From positions 248,001 through 312,000 of the forward strand of contig NZ_SMSK01000003.1 of NCBI RefSeq assembly GCF_004354985.1: a stretch of 64,000 nucleotides of DNA, in the 5' to 3' direction. The position numbers were made by a program, and so were the translations under genes. This document shows positions 9,098 to 18,108 of this stretch, in pieces. How positions within the stretch are numbered: the stretch's first letter is position 1; the number at the start of each line of letters is the position of its first letter. The notes beneath the pieces were generated by a model. The model was not told the origin of the DNA and did no database searches. It saw only the letters and a program-made list of their open reading frames with translations. The stretch is from Segetibacter sp. 3557_3. GTDB taxonomy: Bacteria > Bacteroidota > Bacteroidia > Chitinophagales > Chitinophagaceae.

Positions 9098-9631
9098 ATG
9101 CGAAAATTAAGCATGGATGAACTGGGGCGCAAATCGGTAAAAGCTTTTAAAGAAGCAGAAAAAACACCTGTTATAGCCATATTGGACAATATCAGAAGTA
9201 TGCATAATGTTGGCAGTATATTTCGGTCAGCCGACGCATTTTTGCTCCAGGCCATCTTCCTTTGCGGGTACACCCCGCAACCACCACACCGCGATATCCA
9301 AAAAACTGCCCTTGGCGCAACCGAAACCGTCGACTGGATCTATTTTGCTTCAACCCTCGAGGCTGTACAGGCGGTTAAAGCACAAGGGTATCTGGTGTAT
9401 GGTATCGAGCAGGCTGCGGGAAGTGTCCAACTGCAACACTTTAACACCCAAAATGCCCCGCTTGCCATCGTGTTTGGCAACGAGGTAGAAGGGGTTGGTG
9501 CAGACGTTCTGGCCATTGCCGACGGCTGTATAGAAATTCCACAGATGGGGATGAAGCACTCGCTAAACGTTTCTGTTGCCGCAGGAATTGTTTTTTGGGA
9601 GTTGGTACGGGGCGGGTTCGCGAGCACTTGA
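9098..9631 (+). CDS. SpoU/TrmH-family RNA 2'-O-methyltransferase
   Basis: 177 residues from the ATG at 9098 (MRKLSMDELGRKS); an in-frame ATG at 9074 would add eight residues. The SPOUT knot motifs are visible: ILDNIRSMHNVGSIFRSADAF (motif 1 with the catalytic-type Asn and Arg), AIVFGNEVEGVG (motif 2) and IPQMGMKHSLNVSVAAGI (motif 3). Such enzymes methylate ribose 2'-OH groups in tRNA or rRNA using S-adenosylmethionine. The length fits the compact TrmH form without an extra RNA-binding domain, and the target base cannot be told from sequence. It diverges from the M28 peptidase gene and is followed by a UbiA prenyltransferase gene. Confidence 0.92.
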   Translation: MRKLSMDELGRKSVKAFKEAEKTPVIAILDNIRSMHNVGSIFRSADAFLLQAIFLCGYTPQPPHRDIQKTALGATETVDWIYFASTLEAVQAVKAQGYLVYGIEQAAGSVQLQHFNTQNAPLAIVFGNEVEGVGADVLAIADGCIEIPQMGMKHSLNVSVAAGIVFWELVRGGFAST

Positions 9632-9690
9632 TACCGGTTTACCGCTGATCGTTTATTTTTGTTCCCGGCAATGCACCGCTACTGGAAATC

Positions 9691-9710
9691 GTTGCGTCGC
9701 ACACTGCAAC
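9691..9710 (-). repeat. Dispersed intergenic repeat, short copy
   Basis: On the minus strand this reads GTTGCAGTGTGCGACGCAAC, sharing GTGCGACGCAAC with the copy at 41939-41960. It lies between the methyltransferase stop and the prenyltransferase start, 25 bases from that ATG. Its ends GTTGC and GCAAC are complementary, so it can form a small hairpin. Confidence 0.5.
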
Positions 9711-9734
9711 TTTCTTATCTCTAATCAACTTTTC

Positions 9735-10694
9735 ATGTCTACGATACGACATTACTTTTCTCTTGTTAAATTCAGTCACACCATTTTTGCACTGCCTTTT
9801 GCGTTAATCGGGTTTTTCCTGGCCTGTGTTAAAACAGGGCTGATTGAGTTTACGGGAGTAGTCGGCCCAAAACCGGGATGGCATACAACGGTGTTTCCAC
9901 CGGAATTGCTGGACCAATATAAAAACCTCCCCGGAACGGCTACCGAGATCGCCATTCGTTTTGCACTGGTATTACTGTGTATGATAACCGCCCGGAGTGC
10001 AGCTATGGCGTTTAATCGTTGGCTGGATAAAAACTTCGATGCTAAAAATCCGCGAACTGCCATCCGCGAAATACCGGCCGGGATCGTTTCGGCAAATAGC
10101 GCATTGATCTTTGTGGTTGTTAATGCAATCATTTTCATCGCCAGCACCTGGTTTATAAACCCGATTTGTTTTTACCTGAGCCCGGTTGCACTTTTTGTGA
10201 TCTTGTTTTACAGTTACACAAAGCGGTTTACCCCACTGTGTCACCTGGTGCTCGGCCTCGGATTGTCACTTGCGCCAATTGGGGCTTACCTGGCGGTAAC
10301 CGGCAGGTTCGACTTACTCCCGGTCTTGTTTTCGTTTACGGTTCTTTGTTGGGTGAGCGGCTTCGATATCATCTATGCTTTACAGGATGTAGAATTCGAT
10401 CGTGAGAATAACCTCTATTCTATCCCTGCGGTCCTGGGTAAGAAAAATGCGCTGCATGTTTCGGAACTCCTGCATTTGTTCAGTGCTGCACTTGTGATTG
10501 CTGCGGGGCTAATCGGCAGCTTCGGTATGCTTTATTGGTTTGGTGCAGCAATTTTTTCGGGCATGCTTATCTATCAACACGCCATTGTAAAGCCTGACGA
10601 TCTAAGACGCGTAAATCTCGCGTTTATGACGGCAAACGGAATTGCCAGTATTGTTTTTGCCTGCTTCGTCCTGGCCGACCTGTTCCTCTTCTAA
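9735..10694 (+). CDS. UbiA-family polyprenyltransferase (menaquinone-type, MqnP/UbiA-like)
   Basis: 320 residues from ATG 9735 (MSTIRHYFSLVKFSHTIFAL), chosen because the longer frame has no sensible N-terminus. It is a polytopic membrane protein with both prenyl-diphosphate/Mg2+ motifs: NRWLDKNFDAKNPRT in the first Asp-rich loop and DIIYALQDVEFDRENN in the second. The KFSHTIFALPFA start and the NPRTAIREIPAG string match the UbiA-like enzymes that act on hydroxybenzoate or, in futalosine-pathway bacteria, on 1,4-dihydroxy-6-naphthoate. It attaches a polyprenyl tail to an aromatic acid in the inner membrane. No other quinone genes flank it, so the exact acceptor is inferred. Confidence 0.88.
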   Translation: MSTIRHYFSLVKFSHTIFALPFALIGFFLACVKTGLIEFTGVVGPKPGWHTTVFPPELLDQYKNLPGTATEIAIRFALVLLCMITARSAAMAFNRWLDKNFDAKNPRTAIREIPAGIVSANSALIFVVVNAIIFIASTWFINPICFYLSPVALFVILFYSYTKRFTPLCHLVLGLGLSLAPIGAYLAVTGRFDLLPVLFSFTVLCWVSGFDIIYALQDVEFDRENNLYSIPAVLGKKNALHVSELLHLFSAALVIAAGLIGSFGMLYWFGAAIFSGMLIYQHAIVKPDDLRRVNLAFMTANGIASIVFACFVLADLFLF

Positions 10695-10791
10695 GTTCAA
10701 TTGAATGTTCATTCTTGGGTTTTTTTTCTCCCTAATGAGCCTTTTTTGAACCCCGCTGCAATTAGCCTAAACGAAGTACTTTAGCTGGCTA

Positions 10792-11496
10792 ATGCCTGTT
10801 TATCTCCCTGCCATTGTAATCCTTTTAGTTGCTGCATTCATTGTGGTGCGACTGCGTAAGCTTACCCCCGCAGGCGGTATCGCAGCTGTTGTCACCGGGT
10901 TGCTGGTGTTCGTTGGGGCAAGCTATACGGGCCTTATTTTACTCGCTTCTTTTTTTACCATGGGCACAGCCGCTACATCATGGAACAAATCCTTGAAGCA
11001 AACAGTTGATCCGTCTGAAAACCAACTCGGTGGAAGAACTGCCGGCCAGGTATTCGCAAATGGTGGGGTAGCAGCGCTGGCGGGTTTGTTTGCTTACCTC
11101 TTGCCACAATTTCACGTTACTTTATTGTTGATGTTAGCCGGGAGTTTGTCTGCTGCCACCGCCGATACCCTGTCATCCGAAATTGGCATGGTAAAAGGCC
11201 GGCGCTTCTATAACATTCTTACCTTTAAGAAGGATCTGGCGGGCTTAAATGGTGTAGTCAGTGTTGAAGGTACGTTTGCAGGTATTTTAGGCAGCGTTAT
11301 ACTCGGAGCCTGTTATTTATTGCTTACCAATGCGCCGGCAATACACTTTATGGCAATTGTACTTGCAGGTACCGCGGGAAATTTAGCGGACTCTGTTCTA
11401 GGTGCAAGCCTTGAAAGAAAACACGTGTTAAACAACGATGCGGTAAATGCGCTGAATACTATTGTTGGCGCTCTCACTGTGCTGCTGTTTATATAG
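10792..11496 (+). CDS. DUF92 (TMEM19/VTE6-like) membrane protein
   Basis: 234 residues, about six or seven hydrophobic helices, with the family hallmarks AATADTLSSEIGMV and AGTAGNLADSVLGASLERK. In plants and cyanobacteria the DUF92 protein VTE6 is a phytyl-phosphate kinase that salvages isoprenoid alcohols; the bacterial function outside phototrophs is not established. It follows the UbiA gene on the same strand after about 100 bases, which is compatible with a role in prenyl-diphosphate supply, but that is inference only. The start MPVYLPAIVILL places the first helix directly at the N-terminus, as expected. Confidence 0.88.
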   Translation: MPVYLPAIVILLVAAFIVVRLRKLTPAGGIAAVVTGLLVFVGASYTGLILLASFFTMGTAATSWNKSLKQTVDPSENQLGGRTAGQVFANGGVAALAGLFAYLLPQFHVTLLLMLAGSLSAATADTLSSEIGMVKGRRFYNILTFKKDLAGLNGVVSVEGTFAGILGSVILGACYLLLTNAPAIHFMAIVLAGTAGNLADSVLGASLERKHVLNNDAVNALNTIVGALTVLLFI

Positions 11497-11679
11497 GCAC
11501 TCCTGGCAAAATTCGTTTTGGGAGATCCTTTCACTGGAAGTGCAAACGATAAATTACTTGGGAAAAGCCGGCTTGTTATCAAAATGGGTCTGCCCAATAC
11601 CATACAGTTTCCGGTCATACCATAGAAAGCTCATAATGCTATTAGTATGCCGCATTGATATCGAATTGGCAGGAGATGA

Positions 11680-11687
11680 TACATTTG
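11680..11687 (+). promoter_or_regulatory. Bacteroidota-type promoter box for the Omp85-like gene
   Basis: TACATTTG fits TAnnTTTG and lies 53 bases before the ATG at 11741; a TTG lies 22 bases upstream of it (11655-11657). The spacing is at the long end of the known range. Confidence 0.5.
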
Positions 11688-11740
11688 TTATCATCTAAAT
11701 CCAGGCAACCAGGCGAACCTAAAGGAAACCCGAAAGATTA

Positions 11741-13594
11741 ATGTCTACTAAGACCTCATATCTAACCTTCCTGTTTGTTGGCTTTTTTGTGTTATTCCAG
11801 TCAGCTGCCCAGAAAACTGATCCCAAAGACCCACCAACCAGGAAGCGATTTCTACACAACATCTTCCAGAAAGCAATGCGATCGGTAACGGTCAGCAAAA
11901 AAGACAGTGCGATTAAAGCAACCGTCATTTACAACAGAAGCGAACGCCCATACGTCAATTATCAGGGAAAGGTAATCCGGAAGATCAGGATACGCGAACT
12001 CGGGTTCGAAAAGGTGTTTACAGATACCTCCAAAGTCATCAAGTACTATGGCACAAGGCTACTAAATGCTTTACATACCGACACTTGGGATTGGGTGATT
12101 CGCGATAACCTGTTTATCAGGGAAGGCAGCCGTTTGAACCGCTACCTGGTCGCCGATAACGAAAGGCACCTACGTACACTTGATTTCATCCAGGATGTAC
12201 GAATAATTGCCAGGCCTATTACGGGCTCAACCGACTCCGTCGACCTTGAGGTGATCACGAAGGACCTCTTTAGTATCACGGGTTCTCTTGAATTAAACAG
12301 TGCAAAACGGCAAAAATTTAAGATCTCCGAGAACAATCTTGCTGGTGCAGGTCAGAAGGTACAGTTGTCGGCGTTGGTCGATCAGCGGCGACACCCAACC
12401 TTTGGCTATGACCTGCTCTATGCTAAGAACAGTATCCTTCACAGTTTTGTAAATGCAACCGTTGGTTACACGAAAATCTTTCCGGACAGGCAGGGCGATG
12501 AGGGTGTTCGTTCCTTCTACGTACAGTTAAGCAGACCGCTTGTATCAGCATATACCAGAGTTGCAGGGGGTGTCCAGGTCAACCTCGACAAAGCATACAA
12601 TAGTTTTCTCCGGCCGGATAGCTCATTTTACCAATACCAAAACAGCTATACTGACCTTTGGGTTGGATACAACATTGGTGTTAAGAAACTGCTTACAGAA
12701 CACAAAAGCCTTAACCGCACCTTTGCTGCAGTACGGTACTTTCAAAAAGACTTTCAGCACTTACCGTTCCAGGTGGGCAAAGGCTTTGATCCTTTTTACA
12801 ACAACAAAAGGGCGCTATTGGGGGAGGTGACTTTTTTCAGGCAGGAGTTTTACAAGACCAACTACCTGTATGGTTTCGGAACCACCGAAGACGTTCCTTA
12901 TGGTTACAACATAGCGGTGACTGCCGGCTGGTACAGGCAAATGGAGCTTAGCCGCCCATATCTTGGTATCAACGCAAATCGCTACAAGGTTCGACCCAAT
13001 GGAAGTTTCCTGCAAACTTTTGTTAGGTCAGGTATTTTTCCCTACCGCAAAAAACTGGAAGACGCAAGCCTGATGGTAGGCGGAAGTTTGTACAGCAAGT
13101 TGTATACGTATCGAAACGTTAAGATGCGGGAGTACATAAAGCTGAGCTTTACCAGGCTTTCAAACCGGGTAGTAAACGAACCGCTAAGAATCAACAACGG
13201 GCTTGGGGTCCGTTACCTTACTGCGGACTCCCTCAGTGGGCGGCAACGATTAAGCATATATACCGAAACCTTTGTGTTCCTAAAGTATAAGCTATTTGGT
13301 TTCCAGTTGGCGCCTTTTGTTTTTGCCGACGGCTCTTTACTTACTGCCGATAATGACAAACTGTTTAAATCCGACTTGTATGCGGGTGTTGGCGGTGGCA
13401 TCAGAACGCGGAACGAAAACCTTGTTTTTGGCACCTCCGAATTACGGTTTGTATTTTTTCCCAGGAGGGCACAGGATATGAATGCCTTTAAGCTCAGTTT
13501 TAAAGGCAACATCCGTTTCAGGTACAATAGTAATTACGTTCGTACACCAGACTTCATCCAGTTGAATTCAGAAGATACAAATAGTTTCTATTAA
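11741..13594 (+). CDS. Omp85/BamA-like outer-membrane beta-barrel protein with POTRA region
   Basis: 617 residues. A signal peptide (MSTKTSYLTFLFVGFFVLFQ, cleaved after SAA or so) is followed by a short linker, a POTRA-like unit around KVIRKIRIRELGFEKVF and residues to about 180, then a long alternating beta-strand region rich in Tyr and Phe ending in SEDTNSFY. This is the layout of Bacteroidota BamA-like proteins with few POTRA repeats. It is shorter than true BamA, which carries five POTRA domains, so a role in transport or in anchoring a specific surface protein is more likely than general barrel assembly. It is preceded by a promoter box at 11680-11687 and converges on the pepE gene. Confidence 0.82.
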   Translation: MSTKTSYLTFLFVGFFVLFQSAAQKTDPKDPPTRKRFLHNIFQKAMRSVTVSKKDSAIKATVIYNRSERPYVNYQGKVIRKIRIRELGFEKVFTDTSKVIKYYGTRLLNALHTDTWDWVIRDNLFIREGSRLNRYLVADNERHLRTLDFIQDVRIIARPITGSTDSVDLEVITKDLFSITGSLELNSAKRQKFKISENNLAGAGQKVQLSALVDQRRHPTFGYDLLYAKNSILHSFVNATVGYTKIFPDRQGDEGVRSFYVQLSRPLVSAYTRVAGGVQVNLDKAYNSFLRPDSSFYQYQNSYTDLWVGYNIGVKKLLTEHKSLNRTFAAVRYFQKDFQHLPFQVGKGFDPFYNNKRALLGEVTFFRQEFYKTNYLYGFGTTEDVPYGYNIAVTAGWYRQMELSRPYLGINANRYKVRPNGSFLQTFVRSGIFPYRKKLEDASLMVGGSLYSKLYTYRNVKMREYIKLSFTRLSNRVVNEPLRINNGLGVRYLTADSLSGRQRLSIYTETFVFLKYKLFGFQLAPFVFADGSLLTADNDKLFKSDLYAGVGGGIRTRNENLVFGTSELRFVFFPRRAQDMNAFKLSFKGNIRFRYNSNYVRTPDFIQLNSEDTNSFY

Positions 13595-13608
13595 GGTTGC
13601 CGGTGCTT

Positions 13609-14352
13609 TCATACGGATAGTCGCATTGATTGCGATTGAAGATGTGTGAGGTCAGTGCCGGGGGAGATTTCTTCCCGGCTCACCTGGCTGTTTTTGCCAA
13701 TAAACATTACAGCAGGCGCCATGCCTTTGTAGTAAAGATTTTCGCCCTCCATTCTCAACAAACTTCCTTCTGGCAAACCAACAACCGGTATACCCGGGTT
13801 GAGTTGGGTAAACTCCGTTAGTCGTTCATCACGGGTTTCGCCGTTGTGTCCTTCCACCTTTTGATTGATGTAGTGAGGGTTGAGCTGAAAAGAAAAGAAG
13901 CCCAGGCTGGTAAAACTTAATGGCTGAATGATGGGCATATCGTTCGTGGTGCAAATTGTTGCACCAGCGATGTTGGCACCTGCACTCCATCCAACATAAG
14001 GGGTTCCCCTGGCAACTTTAGTTTTCACCAGGTCTACCAGGTCGAGCGCATATAAATCATGAAGAAGTTTGAATGTATTGCCACCGCCAACCATTATTGC
14101 ATCCGCCTGAGACAGCGTAGCCTTCGCTTCACCAGGAGTAACCAATTGAATGTTGTACCCCAGTTGTTTAAGCCCCTCCTGTACGATTGCATGATAGTGT
14201 TCGTAGTCGTTGGTTACAGCGGCAAAAGGGATAAAAGCAATGTTGATCGGTTTAGGTCCGAGAAAATCTTTGATTTCAGGTGCTGCAAATTCCAGGTAGC
14301 CGGAATTGCCAACCCTTGAACTGCTCAATGCGAGTATACGGTGATCATTCAT
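13609..14352 (-). CDS. pepE: Dipeptidase E (peptidase family S51)
   Basis: 247 residues from the ATG at 14352 (MNDHRILALSSSRVGNSGYL); the longer frame to 14496 adds a non-conserved leader. The nucleophile elbow GWSAGANIAGAT, the preceding VGGGNTFKLLHDLY and the FQLNPHYINQK segment with its histidine are those of aspartyl dipeptidase PepE, which has a Ser-His-Glu triad and cleaves dipeptides with an N-terminal aspartate in the cytoplasm. It is slightly longer than the roughly 230-residue enterobacterial enzyme. It stands alone, converging on the Omp85-like gene with a 14-base gap. Confidence 0.9.
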   Translation of the reverse strand: MNDHRILALSSSRVGNSGYLEFAAPEIKDFLGPKPINIAFIPFAAVTNDYEHYHAIVQEGLKQLGYNIQLVTPGEAKATLSQADAIMVGGGNTFKLLHDLYALDLVDLVKTKVARGTPYVGWSAGANIAGATICTTNDMPIIQPLSFTSLGFFSFQLNPHYINQKVEGHNGETRDERLTEFTQLNPGIPVVGLPEGSLLRMEGENLYYKGMAPAVMFIGKNSQVSREEISPGTDLTHLQSQSMRLSV

Positions 14353-14547
14353 TATTGAAGAAGCTTGTAGTTTATGAACCTTATTAGTGAATATAGGCAC
14401 CCTTAGTAAATGAAACCTGGACTTCCCCAAAGACAAGCGCTTGATTTTCTGCGGCAGAAGATACCGGGCTGTTGAGGAGGCACTGGTGAAGAGCATGTGG
14501 GTGATGCCTTAGGCTACCTTAATTAATTCAGGTGTAGTTTGCGCCAG

Positions 14548-14970
14548 CTAACTGCTGTGATCGGCAATTATGTAAAACCGGTTATTGATCTTTTGAAATA
14601 ACAGGGTATAATAGCCACCCACATTGCCAATTGTTCTTGTTAGTTGCCACTTCCCCAAAACAAAATAATATGGACCAGCGAGTGGTTTCACTTCGAGAAT
14701 ATCAAACTTGAGTTTGCCCATCGTGGCAGTGTCGGGATAGCTTTTCTTGTAATGTTCCAGCGTGGTTCTCCAGCCATAGGTAGGTCCTTTGCTGCCAACG
14801 AACAGCATACTGTCCGATTTCAGATAACCTTCCATAAAGCCATTGATATCACCCTTGTTCCAGGCTTTTTCCTGCATTTGCATAAGACTGCGGATGGCTT
14901 GCTGATCAGCTTGTGCCTGAGCGCTGGCATGCATAACCACTATCGCTACAACGATTAAGAATGTTTTCAT
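14548..14970 (-). CDS. Secreted DUF4440/SnoaL-like (NTF2-fold) protein
   Basis: 140 residues from the ATG at 14970; the upstream extension to 15117 lacks a signal and is not credible. A signal peptide (MKTFLIVVAIVVMHASAQAQ) precedes an NTF2-like cone fold with the typical QMQEKAWNKGDINGFMEGY opening and W, H and Y positions of DUF4440 proteins. These proteins bind small molecules or act as isomerase-like enzymes; no function can be assigned here. A TACATTTA sequence just upstream resembles the Bacteroidota -7 box. Its neighbours, pepE and the SNF2 ATPase gene, give no context. Confidence 0.83.
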   Translation of the reverse strand: MKTFLIVVAIVVMHASAQAQADQQAIRSLMQMQEKAWNKGDINGFMEGYLKSDSMLFVGSKGPTYGWRTTLEHYKKSYPDTATMGKLKFDILEVKPLAGPYYFVLGKWQLTRTIGNVGGYYTLLFQKINNRFYIIADHSS

Positions 14971-15208
14971 GTGAACGGTTGAATGGTGAAAGATATAAAT
15001 GTACTGTGTTGGTGCGAAATGCGAACCGTAAATGGATCTGCTGCAACAATACGTGGGTAAATGGGTTTTCAAATACAAGATTTTCTCTCCGGGCTTCGCC
15101 ATAAAGAAATTATCCACGTTGGTGCCGTTTACATGTGAATATCTTTTGGTTTAGATCAAGGAAGCTGCAGCGGTCATCTGTTATGTTTGCGTCAACTAAA
15201 GGGAAGGA

Positions 15209-18076
15209 ATGAAAACTGCGGAGAAAATAGAAAAGAAAGTTGCTTTATTGTTGTTACCTGAACACCTGAACAGGGGTCACGAACCCATTCGGTCACTACA
15301 TATCAACCGCTCACCAACAGGCATAAATTACGATGTAAATGAATTGAGCACCGGTGAGTTAAGAAATGCATTTCAACATGTTTCATCTCCCTGCAAGGAT
15401 GCGCTTGTTCGTTTTACAAGCGACCACCTGATCGTGGCGGAACAAGACATCAAGAAGAAACTGGCATCGCAAAAGGCAGGAGTTTCAAGAGAGCTGTACA
15501 TGGAGCGTTCTATCATCCGGCATTATAATGATCTTTTTTGCCGGCTAAAGCCATTTCTGGGTTCGCTGAAGTGGTACCATAGAACAAGCATAGCGGGTAA
15601 AAAGTATAAGACTGCACCATGCACTTTCAGCAACTTTACTTGTGCACTCCATTTCGAGGTAGTAAAAGACGCAAACCGGCTGGTGCTAAACACCCTGGTA
15701 CTAATAAATGGCATAGCGTACCCGTTATCTCAATTTACCCGCTACCGGTTTTTGCTGGAAAGTGCAAACGAGTATTTCATGCTTTCTTTCAAAGACCTGC
15801 AGACACTTGACTGGCTTGAAGAAGTAAACCCGTTGCAATTTGCTTTTAATCCAACCGCTTTATCACAACACGTTCTAACCAGGCTGGAGCCAGACTACCC
15901 CGTTAATCGAAACGGGCATTTTCCGAAGAAAGAAGTTCAGCTGAAACCACAACACCGGGTGTTATTAAGTGAACTTAATAATGCTTTTTTGATGTTTACC
16001 CCACAGTGGGTGTACGATGGTTTTGTAGTTGAAGCACCCTGGAAACCAACCTATGAAATTGTTGTGGACGGCGAAGAATATATGATTGTTCGCGACCGGG
16101 ACACAGAAGCCGCCTTTGTAAAAGAACTGGCATCTTTTCATCCAAATTTTATACAGCAACGAAATGGATACTTCTATTTGCCTTTTGCAGAGGCTCAAAA
16201 AAAGCAATGGTTTCTAAAATCCTTTCACAAGATGCTTGAAATGGGGATTGAACTGGTAGGCATGGACATGCTGCACCATTTCAGGTATTCGTCATTTAAG
16301 CCAGAAACAAGCACCAGGGTAATAAAAGAGGAGGGTAGCCGTGTTGAGTTGGAAATGAAAGTTTTGTTCGGCAAGGAGGAACTTTCACTTGCTGTTTTAC
16401 AAAAAATGTTGCTTGCCGGTCAAAAAGCGGTTATGCTCAAAGACTCCAGCCTTGGAATACTCGGCGACGAGTGGCTGGAGCAATATGCCGCCATTGTGAA
16501 ACATGGAAGAATACAGAAAGACCGGGTGAGTGTAACCCGATTTATGGCAATTGCGGCCGAGTCGGGCTCGGCGGAAAGTACGGTTCTAAAGCCGTTGATC
16601 AAAAAGCTCTGGTGGGACAAATGGAAGCAGTGGCAGGAGGGAGGTGAGCCCGTTTATGCCGTTCCCGAAACAGTACATGCTACACTCCGTCCGTACCAGC
16701 AAAAGGGATTTGAGTGGCTGACGCTATTAGCGGAAGCAGGTGCCGGGGGCTGCCTTGCAGACGACATGGGGTTGGGTAAAACACTTCAAACCATATGTTT
16801 TCTCGCTTATCATATACATCGAAATCCAACCGATATCAACATAATTGTTTCGCCTTCCTCACTTATTTATAATTGGCACCAGGAGTTGCATAAGTTTAGT
16901 CCGGGAATTACTACGGTAGTTTATCACGGTGCTTCCCGCGATAAGGAGGTCTTAAAAAGTGGCAAGCAAGTCATCATCACGAGTTACGGAACATTAAGGT
17001 CCGATGTTGAGTTACTATCGGGGCAGGAATATGGGGTTGCAGTAATAGACGAAAGTCATAACATAAAGAACCCATCAGCGCAAATTACAACTGCGGTAAA
17101 CCAGCTCAACGCGGGCAGCAGGATCGCCCTGAGTGGAACACCGGTCGTGAATAACACGTTTGATTTGTATTCGCAGCTAAATTTTTCGGTTCCGGGTATG
17201 TTTGGAAGCAGGGAGTTCTTTAAGAAAGAATATGCTGATGCAATCGATCGCTACCAGGATGAAGATAAGATAACTGCACTCCGGAAACTTACGGCCCCAT
17301 TTATTCTCCGTCGAACAAAAGAACAGGTGGCCAGGGACCTGCCTGTTAAAACCGAGATTGTACTATGGTGTAATATGAGCGGACGTCAAAAAGAGTTGTA
17401 CAATGATATCAAGGACCAGGTGCGGGGAAACATCTTCATGAATATTAAAGACAACGGGTTAAATAAAAGCAAGCTAGCCGTGTTGCAAGGGATAATGAAA
17501 CTCAGGCAGGTTTGTAACTCGCCGTTGTTGCTTCCGGCGAATGAACAACAAGGCTGTACAGATTCCGTGAAGACAGAAGTTTTAATCTCGGAACTTCAAA
17601 ATGTGCTTGGCAAACATAAAGCACTGGTGTTTTCTCAGTTTAGCAGCATGCTGAAACTGTTGGCTGGCGAATGCGATCGCCAGGGGATTGCTTATTACCA
17701 TTTCGACGGGCAAACCCCACCGGAAAAGAGGCTTTCGATGGTGAATGCATTCCAGGAGGAGGACAATGCAACAAACTTATTCCTGATAAGCCTTAAAGCC
17801 GGAAATACAGGTCTTACGCTTACGTCGGCAGATTATGTATTTCTTTTTGATCCGTGGTGGAATACGGCAGTAGAGCAACAGGCAATCGATCGAACCCATC
17901 GGATTGGGCAAACGAAAAAGGTCTTTGCTTATAAGGTTGTTTGCAAGGATACGATTGAAGAAAAGATTATTGGACTTCAACAAAAAAAGAAAAAGCTTTC
18001 TGACCAATTGGTAGCCGACGATGAAGGCTTTATGAAGTCGCTTGACGAGGACGATATAGCATACCTGTTTAGTTAA
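15209..18076 (+). CDS. SNF2-family DNA-dependent ATPase (SWI/SNF type)
   Basis: 955 residues. A poorly conserved N-terminal half of about 480 residues precedes the SNF2 motor: Walker A in DDMGLGKTLQT (near 516), the DESH box in VIDESHNIKN (near 612), SGTPVVNN, and the helicase C-terminal domain with SLKAGNTGLTLTSADYVFLF and the arginine-finger motif DRTHRIGQTKKVFAYK (near 892). It would translocate on DNA and remodel protein-DNA complexes, as RapA does for RNA polymerase, though it is not a RapA orthologue by layout. It has an unusually strong ribosome site (AGGGAAGGA) just before the ATG and a TATGTTTG box at 15182-15189. The fusion prenyltransferase gene starts 32 bases later. Confidence 0.93.
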   Translation: MKTAEKIEKKVALLLLPEHLNRGHEPIRSLHINRSPTGINYDVNELSTGELRNAFQHVSSPCKDALVRFTSDHLIVAEQDIKKKLASQKAGVSRELYMERSIIRHYNDLFCRLKPFLGSLKWYHRTSIAGKKYKTAPCTFSNFTCALHFEVVKDANRLVLNTLVLINGIAYPLSQFTRYRFLLESANEYFMLSFKDLQTLDWLEEVNPLQFAFNPTALSQHVLTRLEPDYPVNRNGHFPKKEVQLKPQHRVLLSELNNAFLMFTPQWVYDGFVVEAPWKPTYEIVVDGEEYMIVRDRDTEAAFVKELASFHPNFIQQRNGYFYLPFAEAQKKQWFLKSFHKMLEMGIELVGMDMLHHFRYSSFKPETSTRVIKEEGSRVELEMKVLFGKEELSLAVLQKMLLAGQKAVMLKDSSLGILGDEWLEQYAAIVKHGRIQKDRVSVTRFMAIAAESGSAESTVLKPLIKKLWWDKWKQWQEGGEPVYAVPETVHATLRPYQQKGFEWLTLLAEAGAGGCLADDMGLGKTLQTICFLAYHIHRNPTDINIIVSPSSLIYNWHQELHKFSPGITTVVYHGASRDKEVLKSGKQVIITSYGTLRSDVELLSGQEYGVAVIDESHNIKNPSAQITTAVNQLNAGSRIALSGTPVVNNTFDLYSQLNFSVPGMFGSREFFKKEYADAIDRYQDEDKITALRKLTAPFILRRTKEQVARDLPVKTEIVLWCNMSGRQKELYNDIKDQVRGNIFMNIKDNGLNKSKLAVLQGIMKLRQVCNSPLLLPANEQQGCTDSVKTEVLISELQNVLGKHKALVFSQFSSMLKLLAGECDRQGIAYYHFDGQTPPEKRLSMVNAFQEEDNATNLFLISLKAGNTGLTLTSADYVFLFDPWWNTAVEQQAIDRTHRIGQTKKVFAYKVVCKDTIEEKIIGLQQKKKKLSDQLVADDEGFMKSLDEDDIAYLFS

Positions 18077-18108
18077 CGGGTGTCCTGTGCCTGATTATTG
18101 CAAGGTTC

